Shown: in pieces, positions 8,449 through 17,039 of the stretch
How positions within the stretch are numbered: position 1 is the first letter of the stretch
How the letters are laid out: each line of letters opens with the position of its first letter
Assembly: GCA_942490995.1 (NCBI GenBank)
Contig: CALOBG010000021.1
Coordinates: 62,001-126,000 of the forward strand
Source of the DNA: UBA981 sp942490995
GTDB lineage: Bacteria > Pseudomonadota > Gammaproteobacteria > Ga0077536
Length of the DNA stretch: 64,000 bases
Direction: 5' to 3'
The notes under the pieces: model-generated
Seen by the model: the letters and a program-made list of their open reading frames with translations, nothing else
Databases searched by the model: none
Told to the model about the DNA's origin: nothing
Program-made: the position numbers and the translations under genes

Positions 8449-9792
8449 ATGCCCTTTTCACAACTCGGCCTTGAGGCCGAGCTCCTGCGCGCAGTCGCGT
8501 CGCAGGGCTACACCCAACCGACCCCCATACAGATCAAGGCCATTCCCGTTGTTCTCGCGGGTCGGGATATTCTCGCCGGCGCCCAGACCGGCACCGGCAA
8601 AACCGCGGCCTTCGCCCTGCCTATCGTGCAGTTGCTCAGTGGCCGCCCGCGCACCGTTGTTGGCAAGACCCGCGCTCCGCGCGCACTGATCATGACCCCG
8701 ACCCGCGAACTGGCGGCGCAGATCGGCGAAAGTTTCGCCGTCTACGGCGCCAACCATGCCCTGCGCTCGACGGTTATTTTTGGCGGCGTGGGCATTCATC
8801 CGCAGAAAGACGCCCTGCGTCGCGGGGTCGATATCCTGGTTGCCACGCCCGGGCGCCTGCTCGATCATGTCGGACAAGGTTTTCTTGATCTGTCGGGTAT
8901 CGAAATCCTCGTGCTCGACGAAGCCGATCGCATGCTCGACATGGGTTTCATCCACGACATCCGCAAGGTTCTTGCGCTGCTGCCCAGGCAACGACAAAAC
9001 CTGCTGTTTTCGGCAACGTATTCCGACGATATCAAACGCCTGGCCGATGGCCTTTTGAACAAGCCCGAGCTGGTCGAGGTCGCACGCCGCAATACCACCG
9101 CCGATAACGTCAGCCACCATGTCTATCGCGTCGAGAAAGAAGCCAAGCGCGATTTATTGATCCATTTGATCGAAGACGGTCAGTGGCACCAGGTGCTGGT
9201 GTTTTCGCGCACCAAACATGGCGCCAACCGACTCGCCGAACAATTGCTGCGTGCCGGTATCGAGGCCGCGGCGATCCACGGTAATAAGAGCCAGAGCGCA
9301 CGCACGCGTGCACTCAGCGGTTTCAAGGCCGGCAAAGTTCGGGTTCTGGTTGCCACCGATATCGCCGCGCGCGGACTCGACATCGACAAGCTGCCGCACG
9401 TCGTCAACTACGAGTTGCCGAACGTGCCGGAAGATTATGTGCACCGCATCGGACGCACCGGGCGCGCCGGCGAAACCGGTACCGCGCTGTCACTGGTCGG
9501 CAATGACGAGGTCAAATTTCTGCGCGACATTCAGCGCCTGCTGAAACGCGAGCTGCCGGTGATACAACTGCCGGAATTCGAGCGCCACGCCCAGCCAGCA
9601 CTGCCCGAGCGCCCCGCGCAGCGGCATAGCCCGCGCCCGGCACGCAACGATTCCGGTAACTCCCGGCACGGCCAGTCGCGTAATCGCGGCGGCAATGTCA
9701 ATGGCAATACACTCACCGGCGACACTGCCGGTCCGCCGCGCAAGCGTCGTTCGCGCAATCGACGCCCACCCGTATCCGCCAATGCGCGCTGA
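8449..9792 (+). CDS. rhlE: DEAD-box ATP-dependent RNA helicase RhlE
   Basis: A 447-residue RNA helicase with every DEAD-box motif: Q motif near residue 26 (PTPIQ), Walker A AQTGTGKT (45-52), TPTRELA (83-89), DEAD (157-160), SAT, the motif IV region LVFSRTKHGANRLAEQL, ATDIAARGLDID (motif V) and HRIGRTGRAG (motif VI). The last roughly 75 residues are a basic, low-complexity Arg/Asn-rich tail typical of RhlE. It remodels RNA in ribosome assembly and mRNA decay in the cytoplasm. The start MPFSQLGL follows GGAGC. The RRM gene lies 108 nt downstream on the same strand, a pairing often seen for cold-adaptation RNA chaperones. Confidence 0.95.
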   Translation: MPFSQLGLEAELLRAVASQGYTQPTPIQIKAIPVVLAGRDILAGAQTGTGKTAAFALPIVQLLSGRPRTVVGKTRAPRALIMTPTRELAAQIGESFAVYGANHALRSTVIFGGVGIHPQKDALRRGVDILVATPGRLLDHVGQGFLDLSGIEILVLDEADRMLDMGFIHDIRKVLALLPRQRQNLLFSATYSDDIKRLADGLLNKPELVEVARRNTTADNVSHHVYRVEKEAKRDLLIHLIEDGQWHQVLVFSRTKHGANRLAEQLLRAGIEAAAIHGNKSQSARTRALSGFKAGKVRVLVATDIAARGLDIDKLPHVVNYELPNVPEDYVHRIGRTGRAGETGTALSLVGNDEVKFLRDIQRLLKRELPVIQLPEFERHAQPALPERPAQRHSPRPARNDSGNSRHGQSRNRGGNVNGNTLTGDTAGPPRKRRSRNRRPPVSANAR

Positions 9793-9900
9793 AGCCGAAC
9801 CCAATTTGAATTGGCCAGGAATGGCCGATTGCTGTCGCGTGCTGTGTGTTGGCGCGTTGACGGTGCATCTCTCGAGCAGCACACATATGAGGAATAAACG

Positions 9901-10194
9901 ATGATGAATCTCTACGTCGGCAATTTGCCGTACAGTGCCACCGAAGACGAGCTCCGGACCGCTTTTGCCGCTTATGGCGAAGTTCAAAGCGTGAATCTGA
10001 TCTCTGACAAATTCACTGGTCAGTCCAAGGGCTTTGCCTTTGTGGAAATGGCGGAAAATGCCGCTGCGGACGCAGCAATCAAGGGTCTCAACGACACCTC
10101 GATGGGCGGCCGTAACATCAAGGTCAACCAGGCCAAGCCGCGCGGCGAACGCCCGGCCCGTGGTGGCGGCGGCGGCGGCGGCGGTCGCTGGTAA
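9901..10194 (+). CDS. RRM domain RNA-binding protein (Gly-rich tail)
   Basis: A 97-residue single-RRM protein. RNP2 is LYVGNL (residues 4-9) and RNP1 is KGFAFVEM (about 43-50). The C-terminus is a short Arg/Gly-rich tail ending in a run of glycines and RW. It resembles the cyanobacterial and proteobacterial Rbp/glycine-rich cold-inducible RNA-binding proteins that bind single-stranded RNA. Tandem ATG codons open the gene after a GAGG-like site. The 108-nt spacing after rhlE and a possible GC stem-loop after the stop suggest either a short operon or a separately controlled gene. The domain call is secure; targets are unknown. Confidence 0.93.
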   Translation: MMNLYVGNLPYSATEDELRTAFAAYGEVQSVNLISDKFTGQSKGFAFVEMAENAAADAAIKGLNDTSMGGRNIKVNQAKPRGERPARGGGGGGGGRW

Positions 10195-10205
10195 GCGCGA
10201 TATCA

Positions 10206-10291
10206 CCCCGCTGCTGACCCGGCGGGGCTGAGACAGCGCAGCGACGGTGTCTGCGCCGGACAGCTACCGCACGCGCGGTCGCCCCGGCGCA
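10206..10291 (+). terminator. nested stem-loops after the RRM gene
   Basis: Two structures follow the stop: CCCCGC (10206-10211) with GCGGGG (10222-10227), then TGCGCCGG (10252-10259) with CCGGCGCA (10284-10291) enclosing ACCGC/GCGGT. No T-run follows either, so this may be a Rho-dependent end or a processing structure. Confidence 0.4.
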
Positions 10292-10555
10292 GGCATCTTC
10301 GTTTGACCAGCCGGCGCAATGGCGACGCCAGTCGCTGCTGATACGCGCGCGCCCGGCGCTCCCGTTTGCCGGTCCATTCCTGGCGACCGTTGCAGGTCGC
10401 CTGTACATCCTCCCTGCATAAACCTGCCCGCCTGCGCGAATCCCACCACCCTACCGGGATAACCCGCCGTACCGAAACGCTGCGGCAGTCTGTCCGGCAG
10501 CACATCTTTAGTAGAAAATCAGCGACTGTTGCAGGACCGCAACCGGGGACCGGAA
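10292..10555. other. non-coding stretch before the molybdoenzyme gene
   Basis: Together with the preceding stem-loops this makes about 360 nt without a gene between the RRM gene and the molybdopterin oxidoreductase. I see no convincing ORF, tRNA or repeat; promoter elements are not clear. Confidence 0.4.
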
Positions 10556-12871
10556 ATGACCGATATCACCGCGCTGCCGCTGACCAGTACCCATTGGGGT
10601 ACGTACCGCACGCAGACCCATAACGGCAAGCTCACTGCCCTGCACGGGTTTGAGCACGATCCCGATGTCTCGCCGATTGGCCAGGGCTTGCTCGATGTCC
10701 TCGACGGCCCGACCCGGATCACGGCGCCGATGGTGCGCGAAAGCTGGCTCAGCCAGGGCCCGGGCGCCAACACCGCCGCGCGCGGCGTCGAACCTTTTGT
10801 CGAAGTGTCGTGGCAGACCGCCGAGCGCCTGGTCGCTGACGAACTTGCCCGGGTTACTACCGCGCACGGCAATCAGGCGATATTTGCCGGCGCATATGGC
10901 TGGGCCAGCGCCGGACGTTTTCATCACGCGCAAAGCCAGCTGCACCGGTTCATGAACTGCATTGGCGGCTATACGCGCTCGGTCAACACCTACAGCTTCG
11001 CGGCGGCCGAGGTACTGGTGCCGCATGTGCTCGGCGGCTACCGCGAATTTCTTGCCCAGGCGACGAGCTGGCCGTCCATCATCGAGCACACCGAGCTGTT
11101 TGTCGCTTTCGGTGGAGTGCCGCTGAAAAACGGCCAGATCAACGCCGGTGGCGTCGGCCGTCACAGCCAGCGCGAAGGTCTGCTGGCGGCGCGTGCAGCA
11201 GGCGTCGAGTTCGTCAGCATCAGCCCGCTGCGCGATGACATGACCGACGACGCCGGCGCCGAATGGCTGGCGCCGCGGCCGTGTACGGACACCGCAATCC
11301 TGCTCGGCATCGCCCATACCCTGCTCGTCGAAGGGCTGTTCGACGCCGACTTTCTCGAACGCTACACAGTCGGGTTCGACACATTCCGCGCTTACCTGAG
11401 CGGCGCCAACGACGGCCAGGAAAAAAGCGCGGCCTGGGCCGCGGCGATCGCCGACCTCGATGCCGACACCATCCGCAATCTCGCGCGACGCATGGCCGGC
11501 CGGCGTACGATGCTGTCGGTGAGCTGGTCGCTGACCCGCCAGGACCACGGCGAACAGCCGTTCTGGGCAGCGATCGCGGTGGCCGCCATGCTCGGTCAGA
11601 TCGGCTTACCCGGCGGCGGTATCGGCTTCGGCTACAGTGCCGTCAACGCGATCGGTAACCATGGCGCCGCGATCGCCGGGGCGTCGCTGCCGCAGGGCGA
11701 AAACCCGGTCAGGGCTTTCATTCCGGTCGCGCGCATCGCCGATATGCTGCTGCATCCCGGCACTACGTTCGACTACAACGGCCAGCGCGAGGTTTATCCC
11801 GATATCCGCCTGGTGTACTGGGCCGGGGGTAATCCGTTTCATCACCACCAGGATCTGAACCGCATGCTCGGCGCGTGGCGGCGCCCGGAGACCGTGGTGG
11901 TGCACGAATGGTGCTGGAACGCACTGGCCAGACACGCCGATATCGTATTGCCGTGCACGACCGCGGTGGAGCGTAACGACCTCGCGCTGTCGCCGCGCGA
12001 TCCCTACCTGGTGTTCATGGAACAGGCCTCGACCCCACCCGGCGAGAGCCGCAACGACTTCGATATTTTTTGCGCCCTCGCCACTCGCCTCGGTGTCGAA
12101 GAGGCATTCCGTGACGGCCGCGACGAACTCGGCTGGCTGCAATGGTTGTATCAGCGTACCCGCGACGGCGCTGCCGCAGCCGGTCATACGCTGCCCGACT
12201 TCGATTCGTTTCGCGCCCAGCGCTGGCTCAAACTCGATGCGCCAGCGCAACCGGTGATCATGCTGGAGTCGTTTCGGCGCGATCCCGACGGCCACCCGCT
12301 GCACACCCCGAGCGGAAAAATCGAGATCTACTCGGCCACGATCGCGGCGTTCGCCTACGACGACTGTCCGCCGCACCCGAGCTGGCTGGAGCCGGTCGAG
12401 TGGCTCGGCGGCAGCGGCAAGCGCTACCCGCTGCACCTGATCTCCAACCAACCGGCCAACAAACTGCATTCGCAGCTCGACCATGGCCAGCACAGCCGCG
12501 CCGGGAAAATCGACGGCCGCGAGCCGCTGCGTATCCATCCCCGCGACGCCGCCGAGCGCGGCATCGACGACGGTGACACGGTGAGGATATTCAATGCCCG
12601 CGGCGTCTGCCTGGCAGTAGCGGTACTCGACCCGCGCATCCGACCACAGGTCGTGTGCCTGAGCACCGGCGCCTGGTATGACCCGGCCGAACCCGGCACG
12701 ATCGGCAGCCCGTGTAAACACGGCAACCCTAACGTCCTGACCCGCGACCAGGGCACCTCGCGCCTCGCCCAGGGTCCGGTCGCGCACTCGTGTCTGGTCG
12801 ATGTCGAACGCGAACCTGGCGCCCCGCCCGCGGTCAGTGCATTTCAGCCGCCGCGGGTGATCCGATCCTGA
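10556..12871 (+). CDS. molybdopterin-dependent oxidoreductase, DMSO/TMAO/biotin sulfoxide reductase type
   Basis: A 771-residue bis-MGD molybdoenzyme of the DMSO reductase family without an Fe-S cluster motif. The N-terminus has no twin-arginine leader, so a cytoplasmic location like BisC is likely. The motif AYGWASAGRFHH carries Ser118 at the position of the Mo-ligating serine of DMSO, TMAO and biotin sulfoxide reductases. Downstream features include MFMEQ-type cofactor segments, WAGGNPFHHHQDLNRM and HEWCWNALARHADIVLPCTT, and a C-terminal molybdopterin dinucleotide-binding domain from about residue 620 (LISNQPANKLHSQLDHG). It should reduce an S- or N-oxide. Start ATG at 10556 follows a GGGGA/CCGGA purine stretch. 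The physiological substrate and electron donor are unknown. Confidence 0.92.
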   Translation: MTDITALPLTSTHWGTYRTQTHNGKLTALHGFEHDPDVSPIGQGLLDVLDGPTRITAPMVRESWLSQGPGANTAARGVEPFVEVSWQTAERLVADELARVTTAHGNQAIFAGAYGWASAGRFHHAQSQLHRFMNCIGGYTRSVNTYSFAAAEVLVPHVLGGYREFLAQATSWPSIIEHTELFVAFGGVPLKNGQINAGGVGRHSQREGLLAARAAGVEFVSISPLRDDMTDDAGAEWLAPRPCTDTAILLGIAHTLLVEGLFDADFLERYTVGFDTFRAYLSGANDGQEKSAAWAAAIADLDADTIRNLARRMAGRRTMLSVSWSLTRQDHGEQPFWAAIAVAAMLGQIGLPGGGIGFGYSAVNAIGNHGAAIAGASLPQGENPVRAFIPVARIADMLLHPGTTFDYNGQREVYPDIRLVYWAGGNPFHHHQDLNRMLGAWRRPETVVVHEWCWNALARHADIVLPCTTAVERNDLALSPRDPYLVFMEQASTPPGESRNDFDIFCALATRLGVEEAFRDGRDELGWLQWLYQRTRDGAAAAGHTLPDFDSFRAQRWLKLDAPAQPVIMLESFRRDPDGHPLHTPSGKIEIYSATIAAFAYDDCPPHPSWLEPVEWLGGSGKRYPLHLISNQPANKLHSQLDHGQHSRAGKIDGREPLRIHPRDAAERGIDDGDTVRIFNARGVCLAVAVLDPRIRPQVVCLSTGAWYDPAEPGTIGSPCKHGNPNVLTRDQGTSRLAQGPVAHSCLVDVEREPGAPPAVSAFQPPRVIRS

Positions 12872-12925
12872 ATTGCTTCGATTGCCTTATCATCCAAATT
12901 CGCTTAACAGACGAGGACTGCCCGC

Positions 12926-13384
12926 ATGCGCGTGATCGACTATCCCCAGGACATGAAAAACCACATTGGCGAAGAATTCGGGGTGTCCGAATGGGTAAGC
13001 GTCGACCAGGCGATGATCGATAAGTTTGCCGACGCGACCGGCGATCACCAATGGATCCATGTCGATGTCGAGCGCGCCAAAAAGGAAATGCCGGACGGTA
13101 AAACCATCGCCCACGGATTTCTCACCCTGTCGCTGGTACCGCGCCTGGGCGCCACTATCTGGACCATCAAGCACCGCAGCCGCGGCGTCAATTACGGGCT
13201 CAACAAACTGCGCTTTACCGCACCGGTGCCGGTCGACGCGCGGGTCCGGTTGAGCCAGAAGCTGCTCGATGCCGAAGACGTCAAGGACGACGGTATCCGC
13301 CTGACGTTCGAGAATACCGTCGAAATCGAGAACCAGTCGCGCCCGGCCCTGATCGCCGAGGGCCTGAGCATCGTTTACCCCTGA
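12926..13384 (+). CDS. MaoC-like (R)-specific hydratase
   Basis: A 152-residue hot-dog-fold protein close to NodN/MaoC dehydratases. The hydratase motif reads FADATGDHQWIHVD (residues 30-43), with the catalytic Asp/His pair in D-x4-H spacing. GKTIAHGFLTLSL follows, as in this family. It should hydrate or dehydrate an enoyl-CoA or similar thioester. ATG at 12926 has GAGGA upstream. The C-terminal end overlaps the convergent alpha/beta hydrolase gene by 10 nt. It lies 54 nt after the molybdoenzyme on the same strand; a functional link is uncertain. Confidence 0.9.
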   Translation: MRVIDYPQDMKNHIGEEFGVSEWVSVDQAMIDKFADATGDHQWIHVDVERAKKEMPDGKTIAHGFLTLSLVPRLGATIWTIKHRSRGVNYGLNKLRFTAPVPVDARVRLSQKLLDAEDVKDDGIRLTFENTVEIENQSRPALIAEGLSIVYP

Positions 13385-14295
13385 GCGCGCTCAGCCGTCA
13401 TTGCGCTGGTGTGCTGGGAGACGAACTGACCGATGCGATCGATCGCCTGCTGGCCCTGGTCGAGCATCGGCGCAAACAAATGCCACACGTGGATCATCTC
13501 GTCCCACACCTCGATCGTGGCTTCGACACCGGCCGCCTTGAGCTTGTCCTCGAGGCGAGTGGTGTCGTCCAGCAGGGTTTCGCAGTCGCCGACCTGGATC
13601 AGCAACGGCGGCAACCCCTTGAGATCGGCGTACAGGGGTGAGGCCAGCGGATTCTTTGCGTCCGCCGTGCCGAGATAAACCTTGCTGATCTCAAGCAGGG
13701 CTTCTTTCTGCACGATCGGATCGACCGCCGCACGAGTTTGCATCGACGCCCCGCTGCCTTCCATGTCGGTCCAGGGTGAAATCGGTACCGCGCAGGACGG
13801 CAGGGCGACACCGGCATCGCGCAGCGCGACCAGCGTCGCCAGCGTGAGGCCGCCCCCGGCCGAGTCACCGGCTATCGCGATATGCGCGGGTTTGACGCCG
13901 GTTCCGAGCAGCCAGCGATAGGCGGCTACGGCATCGTCGATGGCGGCCGGAAACGGCGCCTCGGGTGCGAGACGGTAGTTCAGCGCCAGCACGCGGCACG
14001 CGCAGGCCCGGGCAAGTCGTTCGAGCATGGCCCGGTGCGACTGTACCGAACCCATCACATAACCACCGCCATGCAGGTAGAGCAGCACGCGCTCACCGTC
14101 GCCGTCGTTCGGCGTGAACCATTCAGCGCTGACGCCACCTGCATCCACCGCTGCGGCGCTGACCTCGGCCAGGCGCGGCGCCATATCGCCCATTGCGTCG
14201 ATGCCCTTGCGCATGTCTTCCAGCGAGGCGCCCGGGACGACCACCGGATTCTCTCGCAACATCGTGCGAATATTATCGAGCTGGGCGTTGGCCAT
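13375..14295 (-). CDS. alpha/beta hydrolase, hormone-sensitive-lipase family esterase
   Basis: A 306-residue esterase or lipase of bacterial family IV. It has the oxyanion-hole motif HGGG (75-78, in LYLHGGGYVMGS), the nucleophile elbow GDSAGG (Ser145), an acidic residue in LIQVGDCETLLDD and the catalytic histidine in EMIHVWH. These enzymes hydrolyse short-chain esters, including lactones and esters from Baeyer-Villiger oxidation. The start at 14295 follows AGGAG; longer frames up to 14394 have no ribosome site. The gene converges on the MaoC gene and runs divergently from the GPH symporter. Confidence 0.92.
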   Translation of the reverse strand: MANAQLDNIRTMLRENPVVVPGASLEDMRKGIDAMGDMAPRLAEVSAAAVDAGGVSAEWFTPNDGDGERVLLYLHGGGYVMGSVQSHRAMLERLARACACRVLALNYRLAPEAPFPAAIDDAVAAYRWLLGTGVKPAHIAIAGDSAGGGLTLATLVALRDAGVALPSCAVPISPWTDMEGSGASMQTRAAVDPIVQKEALLEISKVYLGTADAKNPLASPLYADLKGLPPLLIQVGDCETLLDDTTRLEDKLKAAGVEATIEVWDEMIHVWHLFAPMLDQGQQAIDRIGQFVSQHTSAMTAERAQG

Positions 14296-14461
14296 AGCGG
14301 ATCTCCTGTTGTCTGGTGATGGTTCACGGATACCGCGGGTATCCTGAACGGCAGTGTACACGGGCCATGTCGCGGCGCGTATGGCGTGCCGCACTCGCGC
14401 GGATTTCGGCTAGCATGCATGCGCGCGGACTATTTGAGCAACCATGCGAGGCAAACGGCCG

Positions 14462-15874
14462 ATGCACACCACGGCGCGGGCGAGCGACTTCCAGACCAGG
14501 TTCTTCTATGGCATCGGCGCGGTTGCATACGGCGCCAAGAGCAACGGATTCAACTACCTGCTGCTGTTTTTCTACAGCCAGGTGGTCGGCCTGCCGCCGC
14601 AGTGGGTCTCGTTCGGGATCTTTATCGCCCTGATCGTCGATGCCGTTTCCGACCCGCTGGTCGGCTATTTTTCCGACAACCTGCGCTCGCGCTGGGGTCG
14701 GCGCCATCCACTGATGTACGCGGCCGGCCTGCCGGCGGCGGTCGCCTACTATTTCCTGTGGGCGCCGCCGGCCTGGGAGCCCGGACCCTTGTTCGTCTAT
14801 TTCGTGACGCTCGCGATCGTGATCCGCACGCTGCTGACGTTCTACGAAATACCCTCGACCGCTCTGGTCGCCGAACTGACCGATGATTACGACCAGCGCA
14901 CGCGTTTCATGAGTTTCCGCTTCTTCTTCGGCTGGTGGGGCGGCCTGACGATGGCGGTGCTGGTTTATCTGGTGTTCCTGCCCGAGTCCCGCGGTGGACT
15001 GGAGTACGTCGATGGCTGGCGAAATTACGGACTGACCGCCGCTATCGTTATCGGGCTGTCGATCTACATTTCCGCGCTCGGCACCCACCGCCATATCCCA
15101 AACCTGCGCAAGGCGCCGGCGCGACGCTTGACGCTGCGTCTCAGCGTCGCCGAAATTTTCGAAACATTCTCCAACCGCTCGTTTGTTGTCCTGTTCATCG
15201 CCGCCCTGTTCGCGGCCATGGCAGCCGGTATCAATACCAGCCTCGGGATCTATTTCGGGCGCCATTTCTGGCAGCTCAGCAGCGAGCAGCTCGGTACCCT
15301 GCAGATCCCCTATTTCTTTTCCGCGCTCGCCGCACTGGTGCTTGCGCCGTGGGCATCGCGACGCATTGGAAAAAAACACGCCGCCATCGTGATCTCCCTG
15401 CTTACCCTGGTCCTGACCCCGTTGCCGGTGATCCTGCGCCTGTTCGATCTTTTTCCTGACAACGGCACGGCGACGCTCTACTACACGCTGATGATTTTCT
15501 ACACCTTCGATGTGACCCTGATGATCGCCTCCAGCATTCTGGTTGCGGCGATGCTCGCCGATGTCGTCGAGGACAGCGAACTGGCCACCGGCCGGCGCTC
15601 CGAAGGCAGCTTTTTTGCGGCCAGCAGCTTTGCCCAGAAAGCGGTTAACGGGCTGGGGGTGATCGTCGCCGGTCAGATCCTGGCGTGGGCCCGGTTTCCC
15701 GTCGAAGCCGGGCCGGGCGAAGTGCCCGCGGCGAGCCTGCGCGACCTCGCCGTGGCCTACATTCCGGCCCAGTGGCTGTTCTATTTCGCCGCCATCATGA
15801 TGCTGTGTTTCTACCGCATCAGCCGCGAAAAACACCGCGACAACCTGACCGAACTCCAGAGCCGACGCGGTTGA
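14462..15874 (+). CDS. MFS transporter of the GPH (MelB-like) sugar:cation symporter family
   Basis: A 470-residue, 12-TM membrane protein. Its family features are clear: the N-terminal FFYGIGAVAYGAKSNGFNYLL and IALIVDAVSDPLVGYFSDN, the MelB-type motif that binds cation and sugar, followed by RSRWGRRHPLMY in the first cytoplasmic loop. The central loop and C-terminal half are of normal length. It moves a glycoside, hexuronide or related solute with Na+ or H+. ATG at 14462 is chosen because the six earlier residues precede the conserved start poorly. Its first 100 nt run divergently from the esterase. The substrate is not assignable; some of these transporters sit in lipid-catabolism clusters. 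Confidence 0.88.
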   Translation: MHTTARASDFQTRFFYGIGAVAYGAKSNGFNYLLLFFYSQVVGLPPQWVSFGIFIALIVDAVSDPLVGYFSDNLRSRWGRRHPLMYAAGLPAAVAYYFLWAPPAWEPGPLFVYFVTLAIVIRTLLTFYEIPSTALVAELTDDYDQRTRFMSFRFFFGWWGGLTMAVLVYLVFLPESRGGLEYVDGWRNYGLTAAIVIGLSIYISALGTHRHIPNLRKAPARRLTLRLSVAEIFETFSNRSFVVLFIAALFAAMAAGINTSLGIYFGRHFWQLSSEQLGTLQIPYFFSALAALVLAPWASRRIGKKHAAIVISLLTLVLTPLPVILRLFDLFPDNGTATLYYTLMIFYTFDVTLMIASSILVAAMLADVVEDSELATGRRSEGSFFAASSFAQKAVNGLGVIVAGQILAWARFPVEAGPGEVPAASLRDLAVAYIPAQWLFYFAAIMMLCFYRISREKHRDNLTELQSRRG

Positions 15875-15899
15875 ACGACGCTGGTGTCCCGCTGCCGCA

Positions 15900-17039
15900 T
15901 CAACTGCGCGCTGGCAGCGCCGCCGTGGCGCTACCGCGACACGACAGCTCACCGTCCTGATTGTGAGCGACGAGCGAAAAATCGACGAGCTTGCGGCCGC
16001 CCTCGTTACGTTTGGCGGTGACTTCCCCATCGATGGTCAACAGGTCTCCGGCCGGGTTGTGGCGGCGGATCTCACTGTACAGACGGGTCAGCTGGCCATC
16101 ATCGCCGATCCAGTTCGTGATCGCGTGGGCCAGCCATGAGCAGCGCTCGGGGCCGTAGTCATACGCCCCCGGTGCGCCGACCTTGTGCGCAAATTCTTCT
16201 TCCCAATGCACCCGCTCCGGACAATCCGGAATACCGAAGCGGTTCTTGATCCCGGTCGCTGGGTGCTGCGACTGCATGCGCCACGCCAGCTTGTTGGCGC
16301 GGATATACAGCCCGCCCCAGCCCTGGGCGTAACAGATGAAACCGGTAACCGTCATCGGGCCCTTGGCCATGGTTGGTAACGTCTCGCCGACGGTGACGTC
16401 TTCGAAGTAGCGTGGCGTGGCGCCGCGGATCCGTTCGGCCGCATACAGGGCGCTGTGCTGTTCGAGCTCCGCATCGCTGTAGACGCGGTCGGCCTTGCCC
16501 TTCAGGGCGTCGTATTTGGTCCCGCTTTCGCGTGCCACATCGCGATCGGTGCGAAAGCACCAGGAATCCGCGGCGGCGAGCTGATCGCCACTGTCATCGT
16601 AAAAATCGACGTGGTAAACCTGCTGGATGGAGCGCCCGGCAAACTGCGTTTCGTGTTCGATCAGATCCTTCAGATAGGCTTCGGTATGTATTTCGACATT
16701 ACGTCGGATCGGTTTCATCCAACTGAAATCGCAGCCGGCGAACATGGCGTGGATGCCCGGCAGTCCGCCAACGTAGCCGCTGACGATGCGGCTGCAGGCG
16801 AAAATGAACGACGGCGGCGCGATGATCCCGCCATACGGCGTTCCACGTGCGTAGTCGGGATCGCACCACAGCGGGTTATCGTCACCGATGCCGTGCGCGT
16901 AATGGCGAATATTGTCGCGCGTGGCCTCGTAGCACCAGGGCTCCAGGGTACGTCCGATCTTCACCCCGATACGTTTTCTCAATTCGTCGAGCGCGGCATC
17001 GGTAATGCCGACGAATTCACGTTGGATGTCTTCACTCAT
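15900..17039 (-). CDS. FAS1-like/MaoC-type double hot-dog acyl dehydratase
   Basis: A 379-residue acyl dehydratase with two hot-dog folds. The N-terminal half is FAS1-like: RHYAHGIGDDNPLWCDPDYARGTPYGGIIAPPSF, a MaoC_dehydrat_N type segment. The C-terminal half (from about 215) carries GETLPTMAKGPMTVTGF and a later GVPGAYDYGPERCSWLAHAITNW stretch. Related mycobacterial pairs hydrate enoyl-CoA with bulky side chains. The start at 17039 overlaps the stop of the upstream CoA ligase (ATGA, 17036-17039), so they are co-translated: the ligase activates an acid and this enzyme acts on the resulting enoyl-CoA (inference). The length and domain order are normal. Confidence 0.85.
   Translation of the reverse strand: MSEDIQREFVGITDAALDELRKRIGVKIGRTLEPWCYEATRDNIRHYAHGIGDDNPLWCDPDYARGTPYGGIIAPPSFIFACSRIVSGYVGGLPGIHAMFAGCDFSWMKPIRRNVEIHTEAYLKDLIEHETQFAGRSIQQVYHVDFYDDSGDQLAAADSWCFRTDRDVARESGTKYDALKGKADRVYSDAELEQHSALYAAERIRGATPRYFEDVTVGETLPTMAKGPMTVTGFICYAQGWGGLYIRANKLAWRMQSQHPATGIKNRFGIPDCPERVHWEEEFAHKVGAPGAYDYGPERCSWLAHAITNWIGDDGQLTRLYSEIRRHNPAGDLLTIDGEVTAKRNEGGRKLVDFSLVAHNQDGELSCRGSATAALPARS

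Noticed and set aside
14324..16030. Long antisense open frame opposite the GPH symporter
   Set aside because: Composition is Arg/Gln/His-rich without motifs, as expected for the complement of a GC-rich gene.
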